This document shows, piece by piece, positions 44,273-52,123 of a stretch of 64,000 bases of DNA. Within the stretch, counting starts at the first letter, position 1. Every line of letters begins with the position of its first letter. A program made the position numbers and the translations under genes. Where the stretch lies: the NCBI GenBank assembly GCA_013112635.1, contig JABFGF010000001.1, positions 248,001 to 312,000 of the forward strand, given 5' to 3'. Below the pieces are notes generated by a model. The model was not told where the DNA came from. It ran no database searches and was given only the letters and a program-made list of their open reading frames with translations. This stretch comes from Calditrichota bacterium (GTDB taxonomy: Bacteria > Calditrichota > Calditrichia > Calditrichales > J004).

Positions 44273-45773
44273 GGTTGTCCAGAAAAACGATACCAATTCG
44301 TTTGAAATAATCCAACAGCAAGTTGATAGTTACATCACTAAAAGAAAAATTTGGGATAGCTTGCGCCGCAGGTTAACAGGGGTGTTATTTGTCTTAATCC
44401 TTGCTGTATCAGCACTTTTATATTCAGGTGAAATTATAAATCTTGTAAAAACCCTGGCAATGAATGATGTTGAATTATTGTTGACCGAAGATGCTGCGCT
44501 TATAAAAAAGAGTGCAATGAAGCTTGTGCCGAAAACATATTTTAGTGGATTGGAATTGCCTAAAAATGAGTCACTTACAGAAGAAACCAAATATGCCTTT
44601 TTAATCCATAAACTAAATAACGATTTTTACGGGAGCGCTTATAACCTTGCTTTGCTTGATGAACGCTATCTATACACACATATTTCAATGGCCGGATTAA
44701 ACTATGCGGATCTGTCAAATCTTAACCGGCCCTTTAGCGATGATAGTTCTCAAACCCTTAAAAAATGGTTGTTTAACAAAACAAATTCATCCCTCATGAA
44801 CAGCGCTTATTACAATCCCATTTTCCAAAAACTTAGTGATGAAATCAATTCCCTTCAAAAGCAATTAAGCGAAAAACTGTCTGAACCTTTTCCAACGGAA
44901 GTACAAGATATTGCTAAACACATTTTGGTGAAGAACAATAAAAATGAACTGGAGAGGGATGAGTTAAAGGCAGAGCTTGCCAGCCTTTTTTCCACAAACC
45001 CGGTTTTAATAAAAGATGAGCTGGAATTGGAACAACAGCTTGCAGAAAAAAAACAGGAGCTTAATCTGCGATTAGGATTATTCCAGGTTTATCTTGGAAA
45101 AGAGTATAAAACCAGGCGTTCGCAAGATGTGTATGGCTGGCTGAATGGCGATTATAAAGGAAAAAATTACTTTGCCTCAAAAGGCCGTAAATATAAAAAT
45201 CTTATAGATAATACAAAATACAGCGGTGTAGAGAACTTCGTATCAACATTTAAATATAATAACCGTGTTTATAAAAAACTTGACCTTTGGGATAAAACCA
45301 TCCGGCTCTATAATCCATTGCGCATGCCATTGGAAGTAAAAAACGTTGGTTTGTTTGGCGCCCGCCGGAAGTCAGAAAGAGGCCGTTTTTATAAGCATAA
45401 AGGCATCGATCTGATTGCTGATGAAGGAACGCCCGTTTATCCTGTAAAAGATGGTTTTGTGGTTTTTGTTGGAAATAAGCGCAACGGTCATGGCAATCAC
45501 ATAAAAATTATACATGATAACCGCATTGTATCACTTTATTCTCACCTTAAAGATGATCGAATCTGGGAACGGACATTATCTCGTTTTCGCAGTGAGGGAC
45601 CATTTTGGATCAATACTTTATCGCCATTGGCCAGTGTTGGCACAACCGGAAATATTCCATCAAACGATGCACAATATGGCTATGCTCATTTGCACCTGGA
45701 AGTTGAAGTTCATGGCAAACTGGAAAATCCTTTTCAAATGTTTAAAGAATCCTTCAAAGTATACCAGGAATAG
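44238..45773 (+). CDS. Membrane-anchored M23 (LytM) peptidase
   Basis: A 511-residue protein with a cytoplasmic N-terminus (about 1-45), one membrane segment (47-67, GVLFVLILAVSALLYSGEII) and a long periplasmic coiled-coil-prone region (about 190-290). The C-terminal M23 metallopeptidase domain (about 370-500) has zinc ligands in HKGIDL (HxxxD) and HLHLE (HxH), both intact, so it should cut peptidoglycan crosslinks. The next internal Met is after the membrane segment, so the overlapping ATG 44238 is the likely start. Coupling to a ParA-type ATPase suggests localised wall cutting. Confidence 0.85.
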   Translation: MKKNPFQNSNTEVVQKNDTNSFEIIQQQVDSYITKRKIWDSLRRRLTGVLFVLILAVSALLYSGEIINLVKTLAMNDVELLLTEDAALIKKSAMKLVPKTYFSGLELPKNESLTEETKYAFLIHKLNNDFYGSAYNLALLDERYLYTHISMAGLNYADLSNLNRPFSDDSSQTLKKWLFNKTNSSLMNSAYYNPIFQKLSDEINSLQKQLSEKLSEPFPTEVQDIAKHILVKNNKNELERDELKAELASLFSTNPVLIKDELELEQQLAEKKQELNLRLGLFQVYLGKEYKTRRSQDVYGWLNGDYKGKNYFASKGRKYKNLIDNTKYSGVENFVSTFKYNNRVYKKLDLWDKTIRLYNPLRMPLEVKNVGLFGARRKSERGRFYKHKGIDLIADEGTPVYPVKDGFVVFVGNKRNGHGNHIKIIHDNRIVSLYSHLKDDRIWERTLSRFRSEGPFWINTLSPLASVGTTGNIPSNDAQYGYAHLHLEVEVHGKLENPFQMFKESFKVYQE

Positions 45774-45801
45774 TCTGTAATTCAAGATTCATCCTGGTAC
45801 T

Positions 45802-45828
45802 GTCATGCTGAGTTTGTCGAAGCATCTC
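45802..45828 (+). repeat. Interspersed hairpin repeat (CTGAG-TTGTCGAA type)
   Basis: The segment contains ATGCT (45805-45809) and AGCAT (45821-45825) as a hairpin around GAGTTTGTCGA. The core CTGAG-N-TTGTCGAA is the same as the elements at 48961-49000. Such sequences are common intergenic repeats in environmental bacterial genomes. It lies between the peptidase gene and the MNT/HEPN pair, marking the edge of an accessory patch. Confidence 0.6.
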
Positions 45829-45916
45829 ATTAATGAAACATAATAAATCTATATGCTTGATTTTGACCTCTCCTTTTTTAAATTCGTTATACATCAAAAA
45901 AAGCAGGTGGACATTA

Positions 45917-46186
45917 ATGATTTCTAATGAAGACAAAGAAAAAATCAGGGCTATTTCCAAAAAATACAATGTTAAGAAAGTTCTGCTTTTTGGTTCTTCC
46001 ATAGAGCCTTATACCAAAGCAAATGACATCGACTTAGCAGTGGAAGGTGTGGAACCCAGGAATTTTTATAAATATTGTGGAGAGCTTTTATTTGGTTTGT
46101 CGAAACCGGTTGATGTTGTGGATCTTAGCAAAAAAAGCCGCTTTACAGATTTTATAACCCGCAAAGGGGTTGTACTTTATGGATGA
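45917..46186 (+). CDS. mntA: MNT-type nucleotidyltransferase (antitoxin)
   Basis: An 89-residue minimal nucleotidyltransferase. ATG 45917 with AGGTGG at 45905-45910 is a better start than 45833. The active-site motif GSSIEPYTKANDIDLAV fits GSx(9-10)DxD, so the enzyme should be active. In MntA-HepT systems this protein adds AMP groups to the HEPN toxin and neutralises it. The partner gene overlaps its end by eight bases. Confidence 0.82.
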   Translation: MISNEDKEKIRAISKKYNVKKVLLFGSSIEPYTKANDIDLAVEGVEPRNFYKYCGELLFGLSKPVDVVDLSKKSRFTDFITRKGVVLYG

Positions 46187-46610
46187 ACTGCGTGAGATGA
46201 TTGAAATCGAATATGAAAAATTAGAACAAACTATACAAGCATTACCTTCTTCTGAAAAACTCCCATTTATCTCAGAGCTTGAATTAGCAGGTGTAGCGGC
46301 ATATTTGCACAGTTTTTTTAATGGTATTGAAAATATCTTAAAACGCATTTTTAAATCTTTTAAAATTCCTCTTCCCAGTGGTTCTTCATGGCATACAGAT
46401 TTATTGAATGATGCAGTTTCAAAATCAATTATCTCCAATGAGTTGAAAACTATGTTGACTGAATATCTTGGGTTTAGGCATGTCTTTGTTCACTCTTATG
46501 CTATGGAGCTATATGAAGACAGGATGGTAAAGCTGGTCGATAATATTAAGCCAACCTACCAGCAGTTTAAAAGTGAAATTAATAAATTTACGAAAGACAA
46601 TTCCATCTAG
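46179..46610 (+). CDS. hepT: HEPN-domain protein (HepT-like toxin)
   Basis: A 143-residue all-helical protein. ATG 46179 is chosen over a TTG at 46170. It carries the HEPN RNase motif Rx4H as RHVFVH in LGFRHVFVHSYAMEL, within the expected final helices. Together with the upstream nucleotidyltransferase it forms a type VII (MntA-HepT) toxin-antitoxin pair lying between flagellar operons. The RHxxxH form is a little off the usual RxxxxH-Y pattern but still fits (Tyr follows after one residue). Confidence 0.8.
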   Translation: MDELREMIEIEYEKLEQTIQALPSSEKLPFISELELAGVAAYLHSFFNGIENILKRIFKSFKIPLPSGSSWHTDLLNDAVSKSIISNELKTMLTEYLGFRHVFVHSYAMELYEDRMVKLVDNIKPTYQQFKSEINKFTKDNSI

Positions 46611-46635
46611 TACTACAAATCATGAATAACATTGT

Positions 46636-46845
46636 ATTAAATCCATAACCATTCACGTACTTATTGGGTTATCTGCCCTGTTTGCTTTAGATAGTTTGAT
46701 TGTTGATGATCGAACAGTCACTGGTTACGCACTTGGGTTAGATGGAAACCCGCTTTAAGGTGATGTGTATTTTGCTTTCAACGGAGATACCACTTCTTAT
46801 CCTATTGGCCCTGGTGGCTGTAGCGGGACAAGTTACACTCCATAG
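46636..46845 (+). pseudogene. Remnant of a secreted-protein gene
   Basis: One frame reads through 46636-46845 with only a single stop (TAA at 46756) and has coding-like composition. The product pattern is a hydrophobic start (LIGLSALFAL) then extracellular-domain-like residues (DDRTVTGYALGLDGNPL, stop, GDVYFAFNGDTTSYPIGPGG). There is no start codon with a ribosome binding site and the frame ends at TAG 46843. It looks like a decayed fragment of a surface or secreted protein next to the toxin-antitoxin pair. Confidence 0.35.
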
Positions 46846-47022
46846 AATGAATTTATAACCTTTTTCTTTTTTTATAGAATTTAGGATACATTTACAAAAC
46901 GGCAAATTCTTCCCCTAAAACGAAAAAACTTTCCTACTATTTTTAAAGTTTTTCGTAAATAAACTTTTTTACCCTTTTTCAAACCCCATAAAAACAACCC
47001 TTTAAACGCATATTTCCAAAGC

Positions 47023-47038
47023 TGGCACCAAACTTGTA
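47023..47038 (+). promoter_or_regulatory. Sigma-54 promoter of the flgF-flgG operon
   Basis: TGGCACC (47023-47029), four bases, TTGT (47034-47037) has exact sigma-54 spacing; the -12 C is replaced by T. The predicted start near 47049 leaves a leader of about 28 bases to the flgF ATG, which is preceded by AGCGGAG (47065-47071). Confidence 0.78.
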
Positions 47039-47076
47039 TAAAAGCAAAGCACATAGTTCTACATAGCGGAGTTTTT

Positions 47077-47802
47077 ATGCAGTTTGAATTGACCAAACTG
47101 AAGCAGGCCATGATGGCCCAGGTCGATCGCAATAATAATGCAGCCAATAATATGGCCAATATTGGGACAACCGGTTTTAAGAAAGACCAGATATTTTTTC
47201 ATACTTTGTCAGATGAATTGGATATCAGCAAGGATATGACGCATGCCACTAGTTTTGAACAGGGACATCTTCAGGAAACAGGCAATCCATTTGATCTTGC
47301 ACTTTCCGGTAATGGCTTTTTTATGGTTGAGCTGGAAAATGGGGATAATGCTTTTACCCGTGATGGTGTTTTTCATGTAGATGAAGATGGGGTTTTGAAA
47401 AATAAATCCAATATGCCGGTTTTAGGCGAAGGCGGCTGGATAAATATTCTGTCTGAATTTGGAACACCAAGTGATGTTGTAATAACGGAACGTGGTGAAG
47501 TGTTTGCTGATGGTAATCTTTTGGATAAAATTATTGTAGCAGATTTTGAAACACCGGATGCTTTGCAAAAAATGGGTGGCAGTCTTTTTAAGGCGAATGA
47601 AAGGGCTGTTGAGTTTCAGGTTGATACACCATCAATTAAGCAAGGCTTTCTTGAAGGATCTAATGTGAACCCTGCGCAGGAAATGATTGAACTGATTGAA
47701 ATTCAACGCAACTTTGAAGGGGTGCAGAGAATGGTGCGGGCATTGGATGATGTCTATAAAAAGGCGGTACAGCAAGTAGGGCAATACAGGACAACGGCGT
47801 AA
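47077..47802 (+). CDS. flgF: Flagellar basal-body rod protein FlgF
   Basis: The 241-residue protein belongs to the FlgF/FlgG rod family, with N-terminal NNMANIGTTGFKKDQIFF, middle FDLALSGNGFFMVELENG, and C-terminal VNPAQEMIELIEIQRNFEGV blocks. It is shorter and more divergent than the FlgG that follows, so FlgF (proximal rod) is the better name. Its last 26 bases and the following noncoding bases are duplicated at 47913. Confidence 0.9.
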   Translation: MQFELTKLKQAMMAQVDRNNNAANNMANIGTTGFKKDQIFFHTLSDELDISKDMTHATSFEQGHLQETGNPFDLALSGNGFFMVELENGDNAFTRDGVFHVDEDGVLKNKSNMPVLGEGGWINILSEFGTPSDVVITERGEVFADGNLLDKIIVADFETPDALQKMGGSLFKANERAVEFQVDTPSIKQGFLEGSNVNPAQEMIELIEIQRNFEGVQRMVRALDDVYKKAVQQVGQYRTTA

Positions 47803-47856
47803 AAACAATTAAGAATTGAGAATTATGAATTAATAATGAAAAACTAAGAATGAAAA
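47777..47856 (+). repeat. 80-base direct repeat, copy 1 (flgF end and downstream)
   Basis: This segment includes the last codons of flgF and 54 noncoding bases. It aligns without gaps to 47913-47992 with only a handful of mismatches. The second copy therefore contains a non-functional duplicate of the flgF 3' end. A 56-base spacer with a GC-rich hairpin lies between them. Confidence 0.7.
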
Positions 47857-47870
47857 ATAGTTATCAGATT

Positions 47871-47886
47871 CCCCTCCTTGGAGGGG
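47871..47886 (+). repeat. GC-rich hairpin of an interspersed repeat
   Basis: CCCCTCC-TT-GGAGGGG (47871-47886) is a perfect seven-base-pair hairpin followed by TTAGGGGTGGGTTTTTC. This sequence type is a widespread mobile-like intergenic repeat in Bacteroidetes-related genomes. It may also act as a terminator for flgF because of the T run. Confidence 0.55.
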
Positions 47887-47912
47887 TTAGGGGTGGGTTT
47901 TTCATACAAAAT

Positions 47913-47992
47913 TAGGGCAATATAGGACGACAGCGTAAAAACAATTAAGAATTGAGAATTATAAATTAAAAATGAAAAACTTAGAATGAAAA
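47913..47992 (+). repeat. 80-base direct repeat, copy 2
   Basis: This is the second copy of the flgF-tail segment at 47777-47856, offset by 136 bases. It carries a few substitutions, so the duplication is not very recent. The remaining 47993-48121 interval before flgG holds no gene and no clear promoter. Confidence 0.7.
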
Positions 47993-48121
47993 GTGACCGT
48001 GAGATGCTTGGATCAAAAATGATAAACATCATTCCAGCATTCCATTATTCCAACTTTTCATCATTTCATTAATTCGTCAAGCACCGGTTTTAAGGATGGG
48101 TATTAAAAACAGGAGAAAATA

Positions 48122-48907
48122 ATGAGAGCATTAAAAACAGCAGCACTTGGCATGACAGCACAACAATTGAACGTAGATGTTATTGCCAACAATCTTGCCA
48201 ACGTAAACACGACCGGTTACAAAAAAACATCCATTGAGTTTCAGGATTTGCTTTATGAAACCATGCAGACCGGTAATCGTGATGGTCGCAAAGGAAATGA
48301 AAATCCTTCGGGAATTCAAATTGGTTTGGGTAACAGGCCAATTTCAACATACCGTTCTTTTTCGGAAGGCACGATTGCCGAAACAGGTAATCCTCTGGAT
48401 GTGGCTATAACCGGCAAAGGTTTTATCCAGGTAGAAATGCCGGATGGAAGTTTGGCCTATACGCGCGATGGCGCTTTGAAAGTAAATGCAGAAGGCTCAA
48501 TTGTGACAAATTCTGGTATAAAAATCTCGCCGGATATTTCGGTTCCGGATAATGTAAAAGGAATTGCTATCAGCCAGGATGGAGTTGTTTCAGTTTTATT
48601 GAATGGCGAGGCAGAAGCACAGGAAATAGGGCAAATTGAATTAGCTTCATTTATGAACCCGGCCGGATTGGAAGCCGCAGGCGGAAACTTGTTTTTGGCT
48701 ACCGAGGCATCTGGAGATGCAGTATTTGGAAACCCCGGTGAAGAAGGTTTAGGGCTGCTGTATCAGGGCTATCTTGAAAAATCAAATGTCGATGTTGCCA
48801 ACGAAATGATAAACCTTATCGTGGCCCAGAGAGCTTATGAAATTAATGCAAAAGCTGTGAAAACTGCGGATGAACTTATGTCCATGGCGAATAACCTTAA
48901 ACGGTAA
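48122..48907 (+). CDS. flgG: Flagellar distal rod protein FlgG
   Basis: FlgG forms the distal rod. The 261-residue protein (length typical) has the N-terminal ALKTAALGMTAQQLNVDVIA and NNLANVNTTGYKK, middle FSEGTIAETGNPLDVAITGK, and C-terminal SNVDVANEMINLIVAQRAYE blocks. CAGGAG upstream is the ribosome binding site. It leads the flgA-flgH-flgI-flgJ genes. Confidence 0.97.
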   Translation: MRALKTAALGMTAQQLNVDVIANNLANVNTTGYKKTSIEFQDLLYETMQTGNRDGRKGNENPSGIQIGLGNRPISTYRSFSEGTIAETGNPLDVAITGKGFIQVEMPDGSLAYTRDGALKVNAEGSIVTNSGIKISPDISVPDNVKGIAISQDGVVSVLLNGEAEAQEIGQIELASFMNPAGLEAAGGNLFLATEASGDAVFGNPGEEGLGLLYQGYLEKSNVDVANEMINLIVAQRAYEINAKAVKTADELMSMANNLKR

Positions 48908-48908
48908 C

Positions 48909-49004
48909 TTCGGCAAGCTCAGTTACCGGATCGAACCCGAACGCATTGATGGGTATTTTCGGTAAGCTCAGTTACCGGATTGAACCCTGAGCGTGTCGAA
49001 GGGT
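48909..49004 (+). repeat. Tandem and inverted GCTCAG repeats
   Basis: Two 30-base copies (48909-48938 and 48958-48987) differ at two positions; each reads TTCGG[C/T]AAGCTCAGTTACC and onward. The second is followed by CTGAGCGTGTCGAAGG, the inverted form of the same core, so RNA or DNA hairpins can form. The core matches the element at 45802. These lie in the flgG-flgA gap. Confidence 0.65.
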
Positions 49005-49047
49005 GTTTCGATAGGCTTAACAACCATTATAATATGCGAAAAGCAAT

Positions 49048-49749
49048 ATGAATACACTCAAACAAACATCAATAATTATCTTCTGCATTTTTAGTTTTTC
49101 TGTGTTGAGTGCACAGGATGTCTATAGCACAATCAAGGAAAAAACGTCTAATCTGTTTCTTGAAAAACTGGATATCACTAAAGATGAATTGCAAATATCG
49201 TTTAACAATCTACCGGATAATCTTGAAAAGTATAATAAAAATACAATCGAAGTCTATTCACAAAAACACATTTTGAAACCCGGTAGTCAATCGGTGTGGG
49301 CACGATTTAGAAATGGACATAAAGTCGTAAAAAAAATACCGTTAAATATATCGGTTTTTGTTGTAAAAGACGTAGTTGTTGCCGGGCAAAGAATTAAGCG
49401 AAACAGCAGTTTGAGCAACTCAAATCTTAAACTTGAAACCAAGCATCTGGGCAAAGATTGGGATCAATACTTTTTCACATTAAAGGAAATAAACGGATCT
49501 GAATCTAAACGGCTGATTAAAAAAGGAACAGTGCTTACAAAAAGGATGGTTCAGGCGAAACAGCTTGTTCATAGTGGAAATCCTGTTCGCGTGGAGCTAA
49601 AATCCGGTGGACTTACAATTACTACAAATGGGATTGCTAAACAAAACGGTGCCTTTGGGGAGCAAATCAAATTAAAATTAGATAAAACAGGGAAAACCAT
49701 TCAGGGGATTGTATCATCACAAAACCTGGTAATAGTGTCTCAGGAGTAA
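49048..49749 (+). CDS. flgA: Flagellar P-ring assembly chaperone FlgA
   Basis: FlgA is a periplasmic chaperone for FlgI. The 233-residue protein has a signal peptide (1-23, ending Ser-Ala-Gln) and a C-terminal SAF-type domain with LIKKGTVLTKRMVQAKQLVH and SGGLTITTNGIAKQNGAFGE. Length is typical. It is followed three bases later by flgH. Confidence 0.9.
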   Translation: MNTLKQTSIIIFCIFSFSVLSAQDVYSTIKEKTSNLFLEKLDITKDELQISFNNLPDNLEKYNKNTIEVYSQKHILKPGSQSVWARFRNGHKVVKKIPLNISVFVVKDVVVAGQRIKRNSSLSNSNLKLETKHLGKDWDQYFFTLKEINGSESKRLIKKGTVLTKRMVQAKQLVHSGNPVRVELKSGGLTITTNGIAKQNGAFGEQIKLKLDKTGKTIQGIVSSQNLVIVSQE

Positions 49750-49752
49750 AAA

Positions 49753-50349
49753 ATGAAAAAAACAATTTTAGCAGTTTTGGTTTTATTGAGCATTAACATT
49801 TTGAGTGCTCAATCTTTATACAGCGATTTAAAAGCTCATGAAGTAGGTGATATTCTTTCGGTTGTAATTGTAGAAAGTGCCAATGCCAGCCGCGAATCAA
49901 GCTCAAACAGTAATTCCAATAGTGATATGAAAATGGATGCATCGGCAAATGGAAATATTGCTTCTTTTTTACCGATTTTTGGAGGAGGCAGTTCACTATC
50001 CAGCTCTTATGATGGTGGCGATGGAACGGAGCAGAAAGAGAAGCTTACCGGCAGGATCACTGTTCGAATCACTGAAAAAACAACAGGTGGCATGTACAAA
50101 ATTCAAGGTGAAAGAACGTTAAATGTTAACGGTGAAGAGAACCTTATGGAACTTCAGGGTTTTGTCCGGCCGCGGGATATATCTACAAATAATTCTGTTT
50201 TCTCCTATAATGTAGCAGATGCTCAGATCACTTATAAAAAAGGCGGGATTACAAATATTGTTAATGATGGATTTTTTAGCAACATGTTTGTCAAAATTAT
50301 TGGCTTGGCCATGGTGGCTTCATCTTTGGGATATTTAGCGTTAAAATAA
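49753..50349 (+). CDS. flgH: Flagellar L-ring protein FlgH without lipobox
   Basis: FlgH forms the outer-membrane L ring. The 198-residue protein has the FlgH pattern: HEVGDILSVVIVESANASRE, Ser/Asn-rich loop, LTGRITVRITEKTTGGMYKI and GEENLMELQGFVRPRDIS. The signal peptide ends Leu-Ser-Ala-Gln and the protein has no cysteine near it, so the usual lipoprotein modification is absent. A hydrophobic C-terminal stretch (FVKIIGLAMVASSLGYLAL) might anchor it instead. AGGAG at 49742-49746 is the ribosome binding site. Confidence 0.92.
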   Translation: MKKTILAVLVLLSINILSAQSLYSDLKAHEVGDILSVVIVESANASRESSSNSNSNSDMKMDASANGNIASFLPIFGGGSSLSSSYDGGDGTEQKEKLTGRITVRITEKTTGGMYKIQGERTLNVNGEENLMELQGFVRPRDISTNNSVFSYNVADAQITYKKGGITNIVNDGFFSNMFVKIIGLAMVASSLGYLALK

Positions 50350-50411
50350 TTTTAAGATTGAAAGAATGTAAGAATGAAAAATTTAAGCACTCATATAGAT
50401 GAGTGGAAAAA

Positions 50412-50436
50412 GTAGGAGTCGTTTTTGGTGTCGAAT
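50412..50436 (+). repeat. Degenerate REP-like element
   Basis: GTAGGAGTCG followed after a T-rich loop by GTGTCGAA has the GTAG head and CGAA tail of the REP-like elements, but only a three-base outer stem pairs (TCG/CGA). It is probably a decayed copy in the flgH-flgI gap. Confidence 0.3.
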
Positions 50437-50504
50437 TCTTAATAATCCAAATAATGTGATAGAAAAAGCAAGAATCGAAAATCCAGAATCCAGGATCAAA
50501 AAAA

Positions 50505-51644
50505 ATGAAATTAACAAAAAAAATATTTACAACACTTTTTCTTTCAGGCATGATAATTCAAACATTATCAGCTCAGGTAAGGATAAAAGATATTGTAACT
50601 GTTGAAAATTCGCAACAAACAGCTCTTATTGGATATGGCCTGGTAGTTGGATTGGGTGGAACAGGCGACCGTTCATCCGGCAACCGTGGAGCAGTTTTCA
50701 CCGTTCAAACGATTAGCAATATGCTTGAACGTTTTGGGATAACTGTACCAAAGGAGCAATTGCGAACCAGGAATGTCGCTGCTGTTATGGTTACCGCGAA
50801 GGTAAGACCATTCAGTATTGTGGGATCACAATTTGATGTTGTGGTTTCGTCATTAGGCGATGCAAGCAGCCTTGAAGGGGGCGTGTTGTTACCAACACCA
50901 TTGATGGATACTGCGGGCAATAATTTTGCAATGTCGCAAGGCCCGCTCTCTATCGGGGGATATAATGTAGAAACAAAAGCAGGCGAACAACTGAGAAAAA
51001 ATCATGCTTTGGTTGGACGTGTTCCTAATGGTGCTTCTTTAACACAACTGCCGCCAAATCAATCTTTGGATATTTCTAAACCCTTACATCTGTTTTTAAT
51101 TGAACCAGACTTTTCTACCGCGAGCAGGATTGCAGAAGCGATAAATGGTGGGGCAGATCAGGACAGTTCCGGTTCTGCGCAGGCATTGGGACCCGGAATT
51201 GTTGAGATTAAATTTCCGGATTCTTTGAAAACACAAATGGAAGCGATGCGTTATTTATCATCTATTGAGGTTTTACCGGTGGTTACAGATGTTGAAGCTC
51301 GGGTGGTAATTAACGAACGAACCGGGACAATTGTAGCGGGTGGAGCTGTCAGTATCGGGGAAGTTATGATCTCGCATGGCAGTTTAACAATCCACACACA
51401 AAGTGCGCCGGTCATTTCGCAGCCAAATCAGTTTAGCAGTGGCGGGCAAACGGTTGTAGCCCAGGTAACAAATACGGTTGCGGAAGAGGCAGATGCTCAA
51501 AGTGCAGTTATTAATGAAACAACCACGGTAACCGATTTGGCTTTGGCACTGAACACAATTGGCCTCAAACCAAGGGATATCATTGCCGTTTTTCAGGCTA
51601 TAAAACAAGCCGGTGCTTTAAGGGCACGCTTAATAATAAACTAA
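50505..51644 (+). CDS. flgI: Flagellar P-ring protein FlgI
   Basis: FlgI forms the periplasmic P ring. The 379-residue protein has a signal peptide (ending Leu-Ser-Ala-Gln, about residue 23) and highly conserved blocks: LIGYGLVVGLGGTGDRSSGN, TISNMLERFGI, RNVAAVMVTAKV, DVVVSSLGDASSLEGGVLLP and RVVINERTGTIVAGGAVSIG. Length is normal. Confidence 0.97.
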   Translation: MKLTKKIFTTLFLSGMIIQTLSAQVRIKDIVTVENSQQTALIGYGLVVGLGGTGDRSSGNRGAVFTVQTISNMLERFGITVPKEQLRTRNVAAVMVTAKVRPFSIVGSQFDVVVSSLGDASSLEGGVLLPTPLMDTAGNNFAMSQGPLSIGGYNVETKAGEQLRKNHALVGRVPNGASLTQLPPNQSLDISKPLHLFLIEPDFSTASRIAEAINGGADQDSSGSAQALGPGIVEIKFPDSLKTQMEAMRYLSSIEVLPVVTDVEARVVINERTGTIVAGGAVSIGEVMISHGSLTIHTQSAPVISQPNQFSSGGQTVVAQVTNTVAEEADAQSAVINETTTVTDLALALNTIGLKPRDIIAVFQAIKQAGALRARLIIN

Positions 51645-51688
51645 ATTACATTTTTGGGATTAGACACTTGGAACCAGGAAATATTAAA

Positions 51689-52123
51689 ATGGCACTTCAG
51701 ACTGTTATTAATAACCAGATAAAATCTGTAGAAGATAAAACTGGGAAGATGTTTAATTTGGAAAGAGATCAGACTAATAAAACTAAAAGTTTAGAAAAAC
51801 AAATACCACTCGACCAAATAGACAAAGAGGATTTAAAGCTAAGAGAAGCCAGCAAAAAACTTGAAGGGCAGTTTTTATCTCTTTTAATAAAATCAATGGA
51901 AACAACTATTCCCAAAGACGGACAGAATAAACAAAGTCTTTCCACCATGATGTTCAGTTCCGTAATGGGAAAAGAGATGTCAGAAAGTGGTGGTATTGGT
52001 TTGGCCGATTTTTTTTATAAATCCTTAAAAGAAAATGGTACTGATGCTTTGCAGAAATTGTCGGAAACGGGAACCTATAATCCATATTATGCGCCATCAT
52101 TGACGGGAGATAATGATGAATAA
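51689..52123 (+). CDS. flgJ: Rod-binding protein FlgJ, single-domain
   Basis: The 144-residue protein matches the N-terminal rod-cap domain of FlgJ (ASKKLEGQFLSLLIKSMETT, TMMFSSVMGKEMSESGGIGL). The C-terminal muramidase domain of proteobacterial FlgJ is absent, so another enzyme must open the wall for the rod. ATG 51689 with AGGAAA at 51676-51681 is preferred over a TTG at 51668. It overlaps flgN by 11 bases. Confidence 0.88.
   Translation: MALQTVINNQIKSVEDKTGKMFNLERDQTNKTKSLEKQIPLDQIDKEDLKLREASKKLEGQFLSLLIKSMETTIPKDGQNKQSLSTMMFSSVMGKEMSESGGIGLADFFYKSLKENGTDALQKLSETGTYNPYYAPSLTGDNDE

Larger units (their letters stand above)
46611..47076 (+). other. Intergenic region upstream of flgF
   Basis: This 466-base gap contains the pseudogene remnant (46636-46845), an A/T-rich stretch with poly-A/T runs (46850-47000), and the sigma-54 promoter at 47023. 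No intact gene is seen on either strand. Confidence 0.6.

Noticed and set aside
46680-46845. Intact small secreted protein gene before flgF
   Set aside because: The frame has an internal stop at 46756 and no start codon with a ribosome binding site; it is better described as a remnant.
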